64,000 nucleotides of DNA from Lepus europaeus (Eukaryota > Chordata > Mammalia > Lagomorpha > Leporidae), in assembly GCF_033115175.1 (NCBI RefSeq), contig NC_084850.1, forward strand, positions 102,859,439 through 102,923,438, read 5' to 3'. Below are positions 1-11,199 of the stretch, piece by piece. A model generated the notes under the pieces. It was not told where the DNA came from, ran no database searches, and was given only the letters and a program-made list of their open reading frames with translations. Position numbers and translations under genes: made by a program. How positions within the stretch are numbered: position 1 is the first letter of the stretch; each line of letters opens with the position of its first letter.

Positions 1-194
1 GGATGGCCCAAGTCCTTGGGCCCTGCACCCACATGGGAGACCAGGAGAAGCACCTGGCTCCTGGCTTCGGATCAGCGCGATGCGCTGGCCGCAGTGGCCA
101 TTGGAGGGTGAACCAACGGCAAAAAGGAAGACCTTTCTCTCTGTCTCTCTCTCTCACTATCCACTCTGCCTATAAAAAAAAATAAAAAAAAAAA
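1..194 (+). mobile_element. C-type SINE, young subfamily, cut by window start
   Basis: This is the 3' half of a lagomorph C SINE. It has the GGATGGCCCAAGTCCTTGGG block, the CACCTGGCTCCTGGCTTCGG block, a CT-rich tract and an A-rich tail. The tRNA-like head lies outside the window. The tail lacks the AAATAAATAAATC motif and ends CTGCCTATAAAAA, which marks the younger subfamily seen again at 7834, 28920, 43050 and 63329. Confidence 0.9.
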
Positions 195-494
195 GAAATG
201 CACACTCTCAGGTCTACCCAGCACCAATGAAGCAGGAGCTGCCTGATTCCTAGTCTCACTGGGGGATCTGTGTGCATTTGATAGTGTGAGAAGTCCTGAG
301 CTAGGCAGTGTGGATCTCTGGAGAGGGCATTATAAACAGGGAAGGAAACTCAATGTGTCATCGCTGGAGACTTGCTACCCTATTTTTAAACCCTGTCATT
401 ACTCTCTGCTAAGACATCTTAGGCCCATCATCCCAATGATACGGAAATGACCCAACTAAAGGGACATCGTGTGCCTTACTCTTCTGCTCTGTAT

Positions 495-790
495 TAGTTT
501 TCTGGGGCTTTTGTAACAGTTTGCCACAAACTGGAAACACAGTGGCTTAAAAACACTGCAGTTTTATCATCTGACAGTTCCGTAGTTCAGAAATCCCATG
601 AACCCAGCTGGTTTCTCTGCTTCAAGTCTCTCAAGGCCAAAGTCAAGGTGTGGCCAGGGTTGGGCACTGGAGGAGCAGCCACTTGCAGGCTCATCCAGGT
701 TGTTGGTGGGATTCACTTTGCTGTGCTTGTCAGACTGAGTCCCATGTCCTTGACAACTGTTGGCCAGGAGTTGTTCTCAATATGAAGTCA
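495..790 (+). mobile_element. LTR relic, probably MaLR/ERVL class
   Basis: The segment opens with TGTATTAGTTTTCTGGGGCT, followed by the ACCACAAACTGG and GGCTTAAAAACA motifs. These are typical of the 5' end of ancient MaLR-like LTRs. It is diverged and probably 3' truncated. Two related copies lie at 53790 and 54606. The family assignment is from memory of the motif pattern. Confidence 0.5.
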
Positions 791-1147
791 TATTTCAATC
801 CATTCTTACATAATGTTTGAAGTTTTTTTTTTTTTTTAAGTCAAGATCATTACAGGGGTAGGCACTTGACCTTAGCCACCTCCATCTTCAAAGTCAACAG
901 TAGTGCAGCAGGTCCTTGTCACACTCTGACTCTCTCCTGCCCCTCCTCCACTGCAGCTCTCAGAGACTTTTGCCCCCCTTGTCCACTTCTAAGGGTCCAT
1001 GTGATTGTATTGGGTCTACTTGGATAACCTTAAGCCCACTCACAAAGCCCCTTTTGCCATGTAATGTAATGTACCCCATCCCTGAAAAAAGTAAACTAGT
1101 CTTATTGTAATGATCTTTTCCCCTCCTTTTTGAAGGATTAGAGCATT

Positions 1148-1464
1148 TTTATGTATTTATTTTTTCCAAGTTGAAAAGCAGAGGGATAGACACACAGAGA
1201 AATCTTCTCTCTATCCACTGGCTCATTCCCCAAATGCCTGGCAACAGCTGGGCCTGAGTCATGCTGAAGCCAGGAACCCCATCCAGGTCTTTCACTTGAT
1301 TGGCAAGGACCCAACTACTTGAGCCATCACCTCTGCCACCCAGGGTGGACATCAGCTGAAATCTGGCATCCAGGGCAGAGCCAGGACTTGAACCCAGGTG
1401 CTCTGATACGGAATGTGGATCTCCCAAGTGGTGTCTTAACCACTAGGTCAAATGCCTACCCCTG
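1148..1464 (-). mobile_element. C-type SINE, old subfamily, antisense
   Basis: On the plus strand it reads tail first (TTTATGTATTTATTTTTTCC, a purine tract, then CCACTGGCTCATTCCCCAAA) and ends in the complement of the tRNA-like head (TAACCACTAGGTCAAATGCC). Divergence from the young copies is high, so it is an older insertion. Confidence 0.8.
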
Positions 1465-1614
1465 TAGTGACCGTGGCTTTAAAAAGAACTTTAAACATTA
1501 TGTAACAATGGGAATGAAATACAACTCTATGTAGACATGATTATTCATTAATTCTAGAAAAATTATTTCAAAAATAGAGCTATGTACCACTCCTCAGTTT
1601 TCTGAGTTGCTTTG

Positions 1615-1780
1615 TTTCATTACTTTTGTGACTGTGTATTTATTTGTCTGTCTACCTCCTCATGTGGACAGGGTGCTTCTCAAGGGACAGGTGCTAAGTC
1701 TCACTTGTCTTTGTGTTCTCAGTACCCATTATGGTGCCTGGCACACAGTAAGTACTCAATGATTGCAGAATAAATAGGCC
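1615..1780 (+). mobile_element. L2 LINE 3' end
   Basis: The motifs GTGCCTGGCACACAGTAAG and TACTCAATGATTGCAGAATA match the ancient L2/MIR-type 3' terminus. The upstream pyrimidine-rich stretch with CTTTGTGTTCTCAGTACCC supports L2 rather than MIR. Confidence 0.6.
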
Positions 1781-2227
1781 CTCATTATCATATGCCAAAA
1801 ATGCTAATAAGCAGGGTTGATGGCAAAAGAAAATATCTTGAAGGTGTCTCGCGATTAATAATATAAGTAAAAGATTAGAAATTCCTCATGTAAAAAGCCA
1901 CACAAGATAGTTAAATGATGTTAATATTGTGTTTCTTCCCCCAGAAAATATGTGCTGGAAATTACATATCCAGTCGTTGGAAATGAACTGAATTAATAAC
2001 ATGAGCTTGAACTGTGTGACAGATATTGTGCTAAATATTTCACAAATATTTAAGCAGCATGAAATTGGTCACATAGCTAGTAAGAAATATGAGAGTCAGT
2101 ATTTGTTGAGTGTTTACCACATGTCAGACAATGTGGCAAGTTCTTTAAATATACAAATCATTTATGCTCTAAAAAAGCAAACTCTCTTTTTATCTATACT
2201 TTCACAACACTTCTAACACCAAACACA

Positions 2228-2434
2228 GGGGTACTCAAAAAGTTTGTGGAAAATGGAGTTAAAAGTCATTTATTTGGATGCAGAAAATGCTTTAAATCTG
2301 TGCATAGTTTTTTTCACAATGTTCATTTTTCATGAACTTTTTGCAGGCTCCTTGTATGCATGGATTTCAACAATTTTTGCACCACAATAAACATTTTTAC
2401 ATTCTGTTTTTCCATGAACTTTTTGAAAAACCCT
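2228..2434. mobile_element. Palindromic MITE-like element, copy 1
   Basis: It begins GGGGTACTCAAAAAGTTTGT and ends with the inverted counterpart CATGAACTTTTTGAAAAACC. Inside are a second inverted motif (CATGAACTTTTTGCAGGCTC), TGCATGGATTTCAACAATTT and GCACCACAATAAAC. At least six more copies share this layout in the window. It is non-coding, with terminal inverted repeats of roughly 20-25 bases. The internal ATTTCAAnATTTTTGCACCA motif suggests, but does not prove, a mariner-like origin. Confidence 0.6.
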
Positions 2435-2444
2435 TGTATGGGGG

Positions 2445-3180
2445 GATTTTTCAGTTCACCAATGGGTGACCTACAGTTTAATTCAATTCTGACACTGCCT
2501 GCACAGGGTTAGCTTCAAATGCCAGTAGCTAAGGACTGAGTCCCACAAGACTGTACCTGCTTCACGTGCCAGTTGCAGGTCCTGGTTTGTGATCTGTATG
2601 TATGACTGACTCTGAGTTGGGGGTTCCCATGACTCCCTCCTCAGGTTCCATAATTGGCTAGAATGGCTCGCAGAAGTTAAGAAAGCGCTTTGTTTACTAT
2701 TACCAGTTTATTATAAAGGATGCGACTCAGAAAGAGTGAAATGGAAGCAAAGGATGCGGACTGGGGGTGTGTTTGGAGCTGCCAGGCCCTTTTCCAGGCT
2801 TGCTACCCTCCCAATGCCTCCATTTGTTTGCCAACTTGGAAGCTTTCCCAACGCTGTGGTTGAGGGTTTTTATGGAGGCTCTGTTATGTAGGCATGGTTG
2901 AGTCGTTGAACACTGGTGATCAGTTCAACCTCTAGCCCTTTCCTCCCCAGAAATTGAGGGAAGGGCTGAAAGTTGCAACTCTCTAAGCACATGGTTGGTT
3001 TCCCTGGCAACCAGCCCCTTCCCCATTGAGTCACCTCATTAACATAAACTCAAAACTAGAGAATGGGTGAAAGAGGCTTATTATGGATAACAAAAGATGT
3101 TCCTTTCACCCTATCACTTGAGAAATTCCAAGGGTTTTAGGAATTTTGTGCCAGGAACCAGAAGAAAGACCAAATAAGTG
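2445..3180. mobile_element. LTR relic, probably ERVL-class solo LTR
   Basis: This is about 0.7 kb of diverged sequence with a recognisable LTR motif series: GGTTCCCATGACTCCCTCCT, AGTTTATTATAAAGGATGC, GGGTTTTTATGGAGGCTCTG and GAGAAATTCCAAGGGTTTTA. There is no internal region, reading frame or second LTR nearby, so it is a solo LTR. The class is from memory of the motif order, and the orientation was not settled. Confidence 0.45.
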
Positions 3181-3204
3181 CTTCAGAATAGCACAGTCCC
3201 ACAA

Positions 3205-3345
3205 TGCCCCTTTAAGGTGGCTGATTATTAATATCTCCATTTTAAAGATGAAGACATGGAAACAGAAAGGTTAGTTAACTTGCCCAAAGTCACACAGCAA
3301 GGCAATGGCACAGTCAGGATCTGGGTATTCTATCAAGAGCACCTA
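3205..3345 (-). mobile_element. MIR, antisense
   Basis: The plus strand shows the reverse complement of the MIR core: TTATTAATATCTCCATTTTA, AAAGATGAAGACATGG, AACTTGCCCAAAGTCACACA and CAGCAAGGCAATGGCACAG. This is an ancient mammalian SINE. Confidence 0.8.
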
Positions 3346-4386
3346 TGGTATTCATAGCTACATCTCTTGGAGTGCTCTTTGCTTTTTGAAATATTTTTAA
3401 GGGAAGCCAAGCTTGTGCCCAGCCTTGATAGATGAATGGGAGCTGACCAGGTAGGTGTTGTGGATGGAAGAAGGTGAGAGGAAGAAAGGATGTTCAAGGC
3501 TCTAGAAATTAGCCTGAGCTAAAGACATGGTGTGCAAACTCTTCTGGTGGGAAGGCAGGTTTGGCGCAGGGCTGTGACAAGAGAGCAAGTCCCTGCTTTT
3601 CCCGTGGAAAGCATGAGAATGGAAATCTAAGATACCCTGAGTGCAGCCAGGAAGGAGGCCCCAGATGGCCCTTACGGTGACCCCTGCCTGACCTTGGGCC
3701 ATTTGGAGTCCACAGGAAGGGCCCTTGCGATGTGATAGCAACCCAAATCTTGTGGTTAAGCACTTGTTGGTCATCTTCCGGGTCAGCTTAAAAAAATGAG
3801 TTCTGTTCCACTGAGCTGTCCAGATCTCCCCAAAGCCACGACATAGGGATTTATCTAAGTTCTTCCTGTATGGGATTGTGCTTCAGGCACTATCTCTTGG
3901 GGTAAGAAGTTGTTTAACAGCCTTTTTAACAAAGCCACAGGTCTGATTTGTCCTGATTTACCCCCTGCAGCCTTGAAGCACTGTCTGTTAGATTACATTT
4001 TGGGATTTGCTGTGGAATTGGAGGTCACTTTATCTTGTTTGTGGATGGCAGGCGTATCTTTTTGTAGCCTGAGAAGACCTTTTGTAGTTTGTCATCAAAC
4101 AGAAGCCCTTCCCTTGCTTTATTCATTGTGATTGTCCCTTTGAGGGAGCCTGCACTTCTCTTGCAGCTTCCTAGAGGTAAGATGGAAAGAACGTAAGAAT
4201 GTCAGGCGATGGGAAGTGCATTGTGGCTTCGCAGAAGATGACAGAGTAGGGGTTGTTTTTGTTGTTGATTTTTAAAAAGGAATCTTATGGAATATGTGTC
4301 CAAACTTTTCTCCTATGTTCTTGCCTCTGCAGAGATAAGAATTCAAAGCAGAAACAGAAGCAAGGTGCACAAGTGAGAACAGGATT

Positions 4387-4730
4387 TTTTTTTTTTTGAC
4401 AGGCAGAGTGGACAGTGAGAGAGAGAGAGAGACAGAGAGCAAGGTCTTCCTTTTGCCATTGGTTCACCCCGTAATGGCCACCACAGCCAGCGCACTATGG
4501 CCGGCGCATCACGCTAATCTGAAGCCAGGAGCCAGGTGCTTTTCCTGGTCTCCCATGCGGGTGCAGGGCCCAAGGACTTGGGCCATCCTCCACTGCCTTC
4601 CTGGGCCACAGCAGAGAGCTGGACAGGAAGAGGAGCAACTGGGACAGAATCCGGCGCCCTGACCGGGACTAGAACCTGGGGTGCTGGTGCTGCAGGCGGA
4701 GAATTAACCTAGTGAGCCGCAGTGCTGGCC
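4387..4730 (-). mobile_element. C-type SINE, young subfamily, antisense, with target-site duplication
   Basis: This is a full-length antisense copy: T-run, GACAGGCAGAGTGGACAGTG, GA repeat and body, ending GTGAGCCGCAGTGCTGGCC. The flanks are GAGAACAGGATT (4375-4386) and GAGAGCAGGATT (4731-4742), a 12-base duplication with one mismatch. Confidence 0.92.
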
Positions 4731-6407
4731 GAGAGCAGGATTCATTTAAAGTGAGAGAGTGAGCACACATTCACGCCCGAGCACGGGCCACCCTCCCCCA
4801 CAGAGAAACCAGCCACGAGTGGGCTGGAGAGTTGCCTATGAGAGTGTGGGAGGAGGCCAGAGAAGGACCCAAAAGCAAGAGTCAGAGCCAAAAATACAAA
4901 AGAGAGGTGTGGGGTGGGGGGCGTTCTCACATGTAACAGTTCCGTTTATGGTGTAGGGGACAGTGCATAATTGAATATACAAATGGGATGCAGTTTGGGT
5001 AGGGGTTAGTGTGTGTGAGGCTTTCTGGAAATTTCATGGTATCTCCATTTGGAGCTTGACTTCCAAGCTTGGCCATCATGGCTCCCTCTCCTTCCTGGTG
5101 TCAGATATCTGAGACACAGGTGCATCATGCTAAAGTGGGTGTACTGGATTGGTAGGTAAGCAAGGCAGAAATTGTGAAAAAATCTTCTAGCTCACTTATT
5201 GCTGCCTGATCTTCTTGCTCTCTCCCCTGTCTCAGAAGGAGTAGAATAATCTGACTTTAGAGGACTTGCATTGTTTCTGGTAGTTTATAGTATCCCTTCT
5301 GAGGATGTCTTATCATTTTGCTCATTTTTTCTTTTGTAAATTTCTACAGGCACTTCAGACTGAGAGCTTAGAGCCTATCACTCCAAAAGAACCATTTAAT
5401 TTTCCCGTAATGCTATTTGTCAGGTCATCTATTACTTTTCTGCTCAGTCATGTGGCATTTTGAAATCTTTCTGAAGTTCTCATTGGATTAGCAAATGGAG
5501 ACATTTCTGTGCCCTCTTTCTTCCATGTGATTTATAAAAATGTAAAATAAAATTGATCTCTGGGGTCTCGCTTTGTTTATATTTCCTCAGCCACAGAAAG
5601 GCCTATTTAACTAAGCCATTTCCATATAAGAATGTTCTAAACATTCTTCATATTCCCTGGGGACTCAATTTTTAAAAATAATCTTTGCTGTTGGGAACTG
5701 CAGGAACTTTGATAGTACTTGCTCGAACTGCCCTCCTTCAACATGTCTCTATGCTCATCTTCTCAAAGCTCTCTGATTAAGCCTTGATGTGGCTGTTACA
5801 GGTAGAATTTACATTCGCTGATTGAGAACTACTTGTCATTTTGGTCCTAGTTTTATTTGATTATCATCAGTTGTCCCTCACTTGCAGAGGTGCCTCCCTC
5901 CTATGGATTTAAAGAGAATGTTGTTTTAAAATTACTTCCCAAGCAGTCTGGACTTTCAGAACCTATTACCCAGTGACATAGAGCCCCAGGCCTGCCCTCA
6001 AATTGTTGCAGTCAGTCCAAGTTTTTATATTAATTGTGCTGATTTCTTAAACAAGCACAGAACATATTTCCAAGCACAGAACATATTCAGATGAATGTTT
6101 GATTTTGCAGGTTATTTTGAAAAATGATGGGGATGTTTGAGTTGGAAAGGTGCAAGACAGAGACAAGTTTACTACCTGAAGGTAGATAAAGTAACAGGAT
6201 TGCTAATTCTGGCTCTGTTTCTCCTGCCTATTGGCACCATCTTTCCAAAGCTGGTAGGGAAACAAGTTATGGGCCTCCTGGAGAATGGTGTAGGTGCCTG
6301 GGTAAGGACCACAGAGACCCTTGACTAACTGGTCAGGAAACTCAACAAAGTATGGTTCCCCTAGGCCAGTTTAGAGGATTGGGGGTAGGGATACTGGAAT
6401 TTGGTTT

Positions 6408-6708
6408 TAAAAATTTTATGTATGTATTTTATTTGTTTGAAAGAGTGTGCTCCACTCTGCTGCTTCACTCCTTAAATGTCCACAACAGCTAGACCTAGGC
6501 CAAGCTAAAGCCAAGGGCCCAAAACTCGATCTAGATCTCCCATGTGGGTAGTAGGGGCCCAAGTACTTGAGACATCATCTACTCTCTCCCAGTGTCTGCA
6601 TTAGCAGGAAGCTGGAATCTGGAGTGGAGATTGAACTTGAACCCAGGCACTTTGATGCAGGTGTCCAAGTGGGGTCTCAACTGCTAGGTCAAACATATGC
6701 TCCTGGAA
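6408..6708 (-). mobile_element. C-type SINE, old subfamily, antisense
   Basis: It reads tail first from TTATGTATGTATTTTATTTG and ends with TCAACTGCTAGGTCAAACAT, the complement of the old-subfamily head. The short flank TTGGTTTTA occurs on both sides (about 6401 and 6711), consistent with a target-site duplication. Confidence 0.8.
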
Positions 6709-7086
6709 AGTTGGTTTTATGGAAACTTTCTCTAATTTCCTCTATAAGTCAATTCTCACCTGTTAGGAGTTATACTGTCTTAGGGTAATTGACCTTCCAA
6801 GAGGCACTTTGTGGAAAATTACAGTAAAAATTCTAGAAGAAATTTTGTACTAGGTTGCATCAATCAAATCTTTTTTTTTCTTTGGGGATGGCTTTTCTGC
6901 ATTTGGGGTTTACCTAATTTCTGCTAAAATATTACCTTCTAATAATTCTTTGCAATCTTGGTGATACAGCATGTTTGACTTAGAGCTCTAGATCTATAAA
7001 GTTACAGCTTAGAAAAGAAGTTTTGTTCCCCTTCTTCCAGATTCGTTTTCAGCACCTAATCATATTATCTTCTTATTTGTTCCTAG

Positions 7087-7169
7087 GACGGTCCAGATTC
7101 TGCTGGAGGGAACCGGACAAAACAGGAGAGTGCATGGATATTCAGGCTGTGGTACAGTTTTGACCACAA
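7087..7169 (+). CDS. SLC9A7: SLC9A7 (NHE7) internal coding exon, third from last
   Basis: This 83-nt exon encodes 27 full codons, [20 protein letters not shown] followed by LWYSFDH, plus the first two bases of an Asn codon. NHE7 is the Na+(K+)/H+ exchanger of the trans-Golgi network and endosomes, and this part lies in its cytosolic C-terminal tail after the transporter domain. The acceptor is good (pyrimidine-rich TCTTCTTATTTGTTCCTAG before 7087). The donor, CACAA then GTATCC at 7170, is weak: position -1 is A, +4 is T and +5 is C. The phase (2 bases carried over) fits the next exon exactly, where a T completes AAT. My recollection of the human protein has the same [16 protein letters not shown] string across this junction. 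Reading on without splicing meets TGA at 7201. Confidence 0.9.
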
Positions 7170-7734
7170 GTATCCTTTTCAACAGCATTCCCCATGTTTG
7201 TGAAATGTTTGTGATGAAATCCTCTCGTTGAGTTGTTGAGGAATGACTTCTGATGAGTGTGCTAGGGCCAGGTGGAGACAGTCCCCTCTTGGGACATGTG
7301 CACTGATCATTCAAGCACAGATGGTGCTGGTGAGCCTCTCTCTGGCCAGGAGGAATGTTTACATATCATGGGAGTAGCCAACCCACAGTCTGGTAGACTC
7401 CTGTGGCTCTTGAGAGCTTTGTGGCTTTGTGATCACGGGGCCTGTGTCTTCCTAGGTGAATTAGTTAGGATTACCTAATGAACCATGCTGTAGTCAAGAA
7501 GGGAAGTAGATCTTCGACAGTTAATCCATGTGGGGAGGATAATTCCTGTTGGCTGAACTTGGCCAAGTCTGCTCTTGCATGATCTGATACGGGCATAACT
7601 GGGCTGCATGCAGGATAGAACCTATTCTAGTAGATTCACCTAGTCTCAGGTGAAAATAAAAAATCAAAAAGTTAAACCCTCATTGTTTCTTAAATGGACA
7701 TAACGATAAAATGGGCTGGTAGCCTATTATATAT

Positions 7735-8345
7735 GATATTGATGTCTTCAAAAATGTTGAAAAATTTGTATTAAAGTACACAAAAGTACACAAATCATAA
7801 GTGCTCAGTGAATTATCACAAAGAAACAGTCTTGGCCGGCGCCACGGCTCACTAGGCTAATCCTCTGCCTGTGGCGCTGGCACCCCGGGTTCTAGTCCCA
7901 GTTGGGGCACCAGATTCTGTCCCGGTTGCTCCTCTTCCAGTCCAGCTCTCTGCTATGGCCCGGGAGTGCAGAGGAGGATGGCCCAAGTCCTTGGGCGCCT
8001 GCACCCGCATGGGAGACCAGGAGGAAGCACCTGGCTCCTGGCTTCGGATTGGCGCAGCGCCGGCAGTAGCAGCCATTTGGGGGGTGAACCAACGGAAGGA
8101 AGACCTTTCTCTCTGCCTCTCTCTCTCTCACTGTCTAACTCTGCCTGTCAAAAAAAAAATAAAATAAACACAGTCTTTTAATATCAGACTGGCCAAGAAA
8201 TGAAGAAATGCAGGATGTAACTGTTACTCCTCTTCGTTTTTCCCAAATGTAACCACTCTCTTGATTTCTAACAATACTTAAGTAGTTTTACCTGTTTTCC
8301 AAATGAATTATACAGTATATGTGTTTTGGCAACTTGTCCATTTGG
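7735..8345 (-). mobile_element. Old L1 3' UTR relic, antisense, split by a SINE
   Basis: The segments 7735-7833 and 8169-8345 together read as the reverse complement of an old L1M 3' end. Motifs include AGTACACAAATCATAAGTG, GTGAATTATCACAAAG, then TAACCACTCTCTTGATTTCT and AATTATACAGTATATGTGTT. The two halves are contiguous once the young SINE at 7834 is removed. Confidence 0.6.
7834..8168 (+). mobile_element. C-type SINE, young subfamily, with target-site duplication
   Basis: This copy is full length, from GGCCGGCGCCACGGCTCACT to CTGCCTGTCAAAAAAAAAAT. The flanks AAACAGTCTT (7824-7833) and ACACAGTCTT (about 8167) are the target-site duplication. It interrupts an older antisense L1 tail. Confidence 0.92.
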
Positions 8346-8714
8346 GCCAGCTTGTCCGGGTGATTTATTCTAGAATGTTGTCAGGAACAACTGAAGAGGT
8401 ACTTCCTGTGGCAGCAGGGCAACTGGTAGCTGTTCATTTCCTCTCCAGGCCCTAGAACTTTAAAGAAAATAGAGACGCAACCTGGAGATGGCTTGGTAGA
8501 GACACGAATCTTGAGAATACCAAAGATATTTTTCCCCAGGGTAATTCCTGCTACTTTGGCCAAGGGAGGAGTCCCCAATCTGCCTGATGATCTGACAAAT
8601 TAAAAATTAAATACATGGTGGTGGGGAGTGTAGAAGTAGTTAAATAATTTTGAATGTTTACTTTTTAATTTTTGTAATAAACTCCTTTGGGAGACTTAAG
8701 TATGTAGCTTTTCT

Positions 8715-9870
8715 AGTCATGACATAAGAGCAGATTATTAGAAAAAAAAGAGTAACTCAAACAAGAGGGAGTTCTTGGGAATGAAAAATAAAGTTTCTGA
8801 AATCAACACTCCAAAATTTAATGGATAGTTTAACAGCTGGACATTGGGGAAAATCCGATCTAGAAAATAAAGTTGAGAACAAAACCTCCAAGAATTAGAG
8901 CAAAAAGTCAGAGATATATAAGAGAAGAGTTTCAAGATGTAGCAGTGAGATCCACATAGTGCAAATCATTTAACTGGATCTGAAAGTATGTTGACTATGG
9001 AGGAAAAGAAGTAATAAAGAAATAATGGAAGAAAAATTCTCTTAGCTAAGAAAGACATTTGCTTTCAGATGTGCGATCCCAGAAAGTATGTGTAAGATGA
9101 ATGGACACTTTCTGAGAAACTTTAAGACTTGCAGGGAGCTGGTGTTGTGGTGTAACAGGTTAAGCTGCCACCTGCGATGCCAGCATCCCATATGGGCACC
9201 AATTTGAATCCTGGATGCTCTACTTATGATCCAGCTCCCGGTCAATATGCCTGGGAAAGCAGTAGAAGATGACCCAAGTACTTGGGCCCCTGCACCCACG
9301 TGGGAGACCTGGATGAAGCTCCTGGCTCCTGGCTTTGGCTGGCCCAGACCTGGCCATTGTGGCCATTTAGGGAGTGAACCAGCAGATGGAAGATCTCTTT
9401 CCATTGCTCCCTCTCTTTCTCTGTAACTCGGCCTGTCAAATAAATAAATCTTTTTTTTTTTTTAAAAAAAGCAAACATTCTAATTTTTCTTTAAAATAAA
9501 AAAAAACTTCTAAAGGGAAAAAGGAAAACTCCAAAGGACAAGATTCAAACTTCTCATTGACAAAATTGGATATTATAATACAATAGGACAGTGTCTACGA
9601 AGTTCTAGGATTAAAAAAAATGAACCTAGAATTTTACACCTGAACTGTCAATCAAAAATGAGAGACTAAGGAGGGAGGCTTTCAGACAAGCAAGAATACA
9701 GAAAATGTAAATGTAAATGATTGTATACTTAAAAATTGCTGGAGGAGTTTAAGTGTTTTCACCACAAAAATGCCAGCCATGTGAAGTAATGCAAGTTAAG
9801 TAGCTTTATTAAGTCATTTAATAATGTATACATATCTCAAAACATCATTTTGAATATGATAAATATATAA
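8715..9870 (+). mobile_element. L1/HAL1-type LINE relic, split by a SINE
   Basis: The A-rich sequence around 8720-9130 and 9478-9870 has the order expected for an old L1 or HAL1 ORF1 region and what follows it: AACTTCTAAAGGGAAAAAGG, AACTTCTCATTGACAAAATT, TAGAATTTTACACCTGAACT, GCTTTCAGACAAGCAAGAAT. All frames are broken. The SINE at 9134 sits inside it. Confidence 0.5.
9134..9470 (+). mobile_element. C-type SINE, intermediate age
   Basis: It runs from GGGAGCTGGTGTTGTGGTGT through GCATCCCATATGGGCACC and GTGGGAGACCTGGATGAAGC to CAAATAAATAAATC and a T/A-rich end. It is a full-length copy. Confidence 0.9.
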
Positions 9871-10060
9871 AACTTTTGCTTGTCAGTTAAATACCAGAAA
9901 GTTTAGTACCATGCCAACACTAGAAGAGAACTTAAGGAATCAATGTTGGAGAAAAATTGTGATTGTTGCAACCCAAGGTTGGTGAATATAGTCAAAAGGA
10001 AATAATAAAAAAAAGATCCTTTATATAGTAAGACACTCAATAATTCTCTTGACAAACTTT

Positions 10061-10381
10061 ATTTTTTTTTAAGATTTATTTATTTATTTGACAGAGTTAC
10101 ATGGAAAGGAGAGGCAGAGAGAGAGAGGGGTCTTCCATCCGATGGTTCACTCCCCAATTGGCCACAATGGCCGGAGCAGGGCCGATCAGGAGCCAGGAGC
10201 TTTTTCTGGGTATCTCATGCAGGTGCAGGGGCCCAAGGATTTGGGCAATCTTCTACTGCTTTCCCAGGCTATAGCAGAGAGCTGGATCAGAAGTGGAGTA
10301 GCCAGGTCTTGAACCAGCGCCCATATGGGATACTGGCACTGCAGACGGCGACTTTACCCGCTATACCACAGTGTCGGCCCC
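10061..10381 (-). mobile_element. C-type SINE, antisense
   Basis: The tail comes first as AAGATTTATTTATTTATTTG, then the purine tract AGGCAGAGAGAGAGAG. The head complement is ACCCGCTATACCACAGTGTC, followed by GGCCCC. It is full length with moderate divergence. Confidence 0.9.
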
Positions 10382-10526
10382 TCGCCTTCCTTTAAAAGTT
10401 TCTTGGCATCTCTGTATCAAGGTGACCATCTGAGAGCTTAGGGTCTCAGAGCTGGTCCCGGCTCTATCATAGCGTAGGGGTGCTTCCCACACAGGTGTTC
10501 TCTGCCTATCAGGAGAGCTTCATATT

Positions 10527-10775
10527 AGAGCAGCAGTCTCAACTGAGGGCAAAGTTACTTCGGGGGTGGGGGTTGGAAATTTGACAGTCTTTTTTTTTTT
10601 GGTGGAGGTGGGGAGACATTTTTGATCATCACAACTTGAGAAGGGGCATAAAGGTGCCACTGGCATCTAGGGGACAGAAGCCAGGGATGCTGCGCAACAT
10701 CTGCTGTGCACAGAACAGCCCCTTGCAACAAAGGCTGATCTGGCCCCAATGTCAACAGCAGGAAGGCTGAACTAC
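10527..10775 (+). mobile_element. MER20 (hAT-Charlie MITE)
   Basis: The motif order matches MER20: GCAGTCTCAACTGAGGG, GGGGAGACATTTTTGATCAT, CATCACAACTTGAGAAGGGG, CCACTGGCATCTAGGGGACA, AGCCAGGGATGCTGCGCAAC, GCACAGAACAGCCCC. The T-rich run at about 10590 is an internal expansion. It is an ancient non-autonomous DNA transposon. Confidence 0.8.
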
Positions 10776-11120
10776 CAACCATCTGTTAGAGTCTGGGAGA
10801 GAAATAGCAGGCAGTGAAGAAGAGAACTCCCTGTATGGGAAGTGAGGTCTGAATAATTGGGCCAAGACTCCATTTCCTCCCTTGTAGGAGTCCCAGGTTA
10901 CTTCAGAGGTGCTGTCCGACTCGGACATCTCCACGGTGTGCCCTGTGGATGGAGGGCTTTAGCAAGTATACTTACAGAGAACAGGGCTCAGGGGACCCAG
11001 GGCCACAGGCCCCCTCTCTCCTGTTTGCAAAGCAGGGGCAGTTTGTGTGTCAAAGCTGAAATACTGATTGAAACCCAAACCACCAACTCTGAAAGCTATT
11101 CTTTTTTTCTTTTCTTTCTT

Positions 11121-11164
11121 TATTTTTTAAAAGATTTATTCATCCATTTGAAAGGCAGAGTTAG

Positions 11165-11199
<35 letters not shown>

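Larger units (their letters stand above)
195..7086 (+). other. SLC9A7: SLC9A7 intron (upstream of the first exon visible here)
   Basis: The next coding exon begins at 7087 in mid-protein, so everything before it should be intron of SLC9A7. I looked for the preceding exon, which should encode an acidic, proline-rich loop just after the last membrane segment, and did not find it. The interval holds SINEs, an L2 end, a MITE-like element, an LTR relic and a MIR, listed separately. Between about 4740 and 6400 I see only unique, AT-rich sequence. The interval 3350-4385 is likewise unremarkable. Confidence 0.7.

Noticed and set aside
195..7086. Search for the next upstream SLC9A7 exon
   Set aside because: No segment encodes the expected acidic, Pro-rich linker in phase with the exon at 7087. 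It is assumed to lie before the window.
7871..8181. Many 60-140-codon frames in the SINEs throughout the window
   Set aside because: They are translations of C-SINE bodies in various frames, recognisable by recurring strings such as EAPGSWL, GHPPLLSQA and SLSLSLSL.
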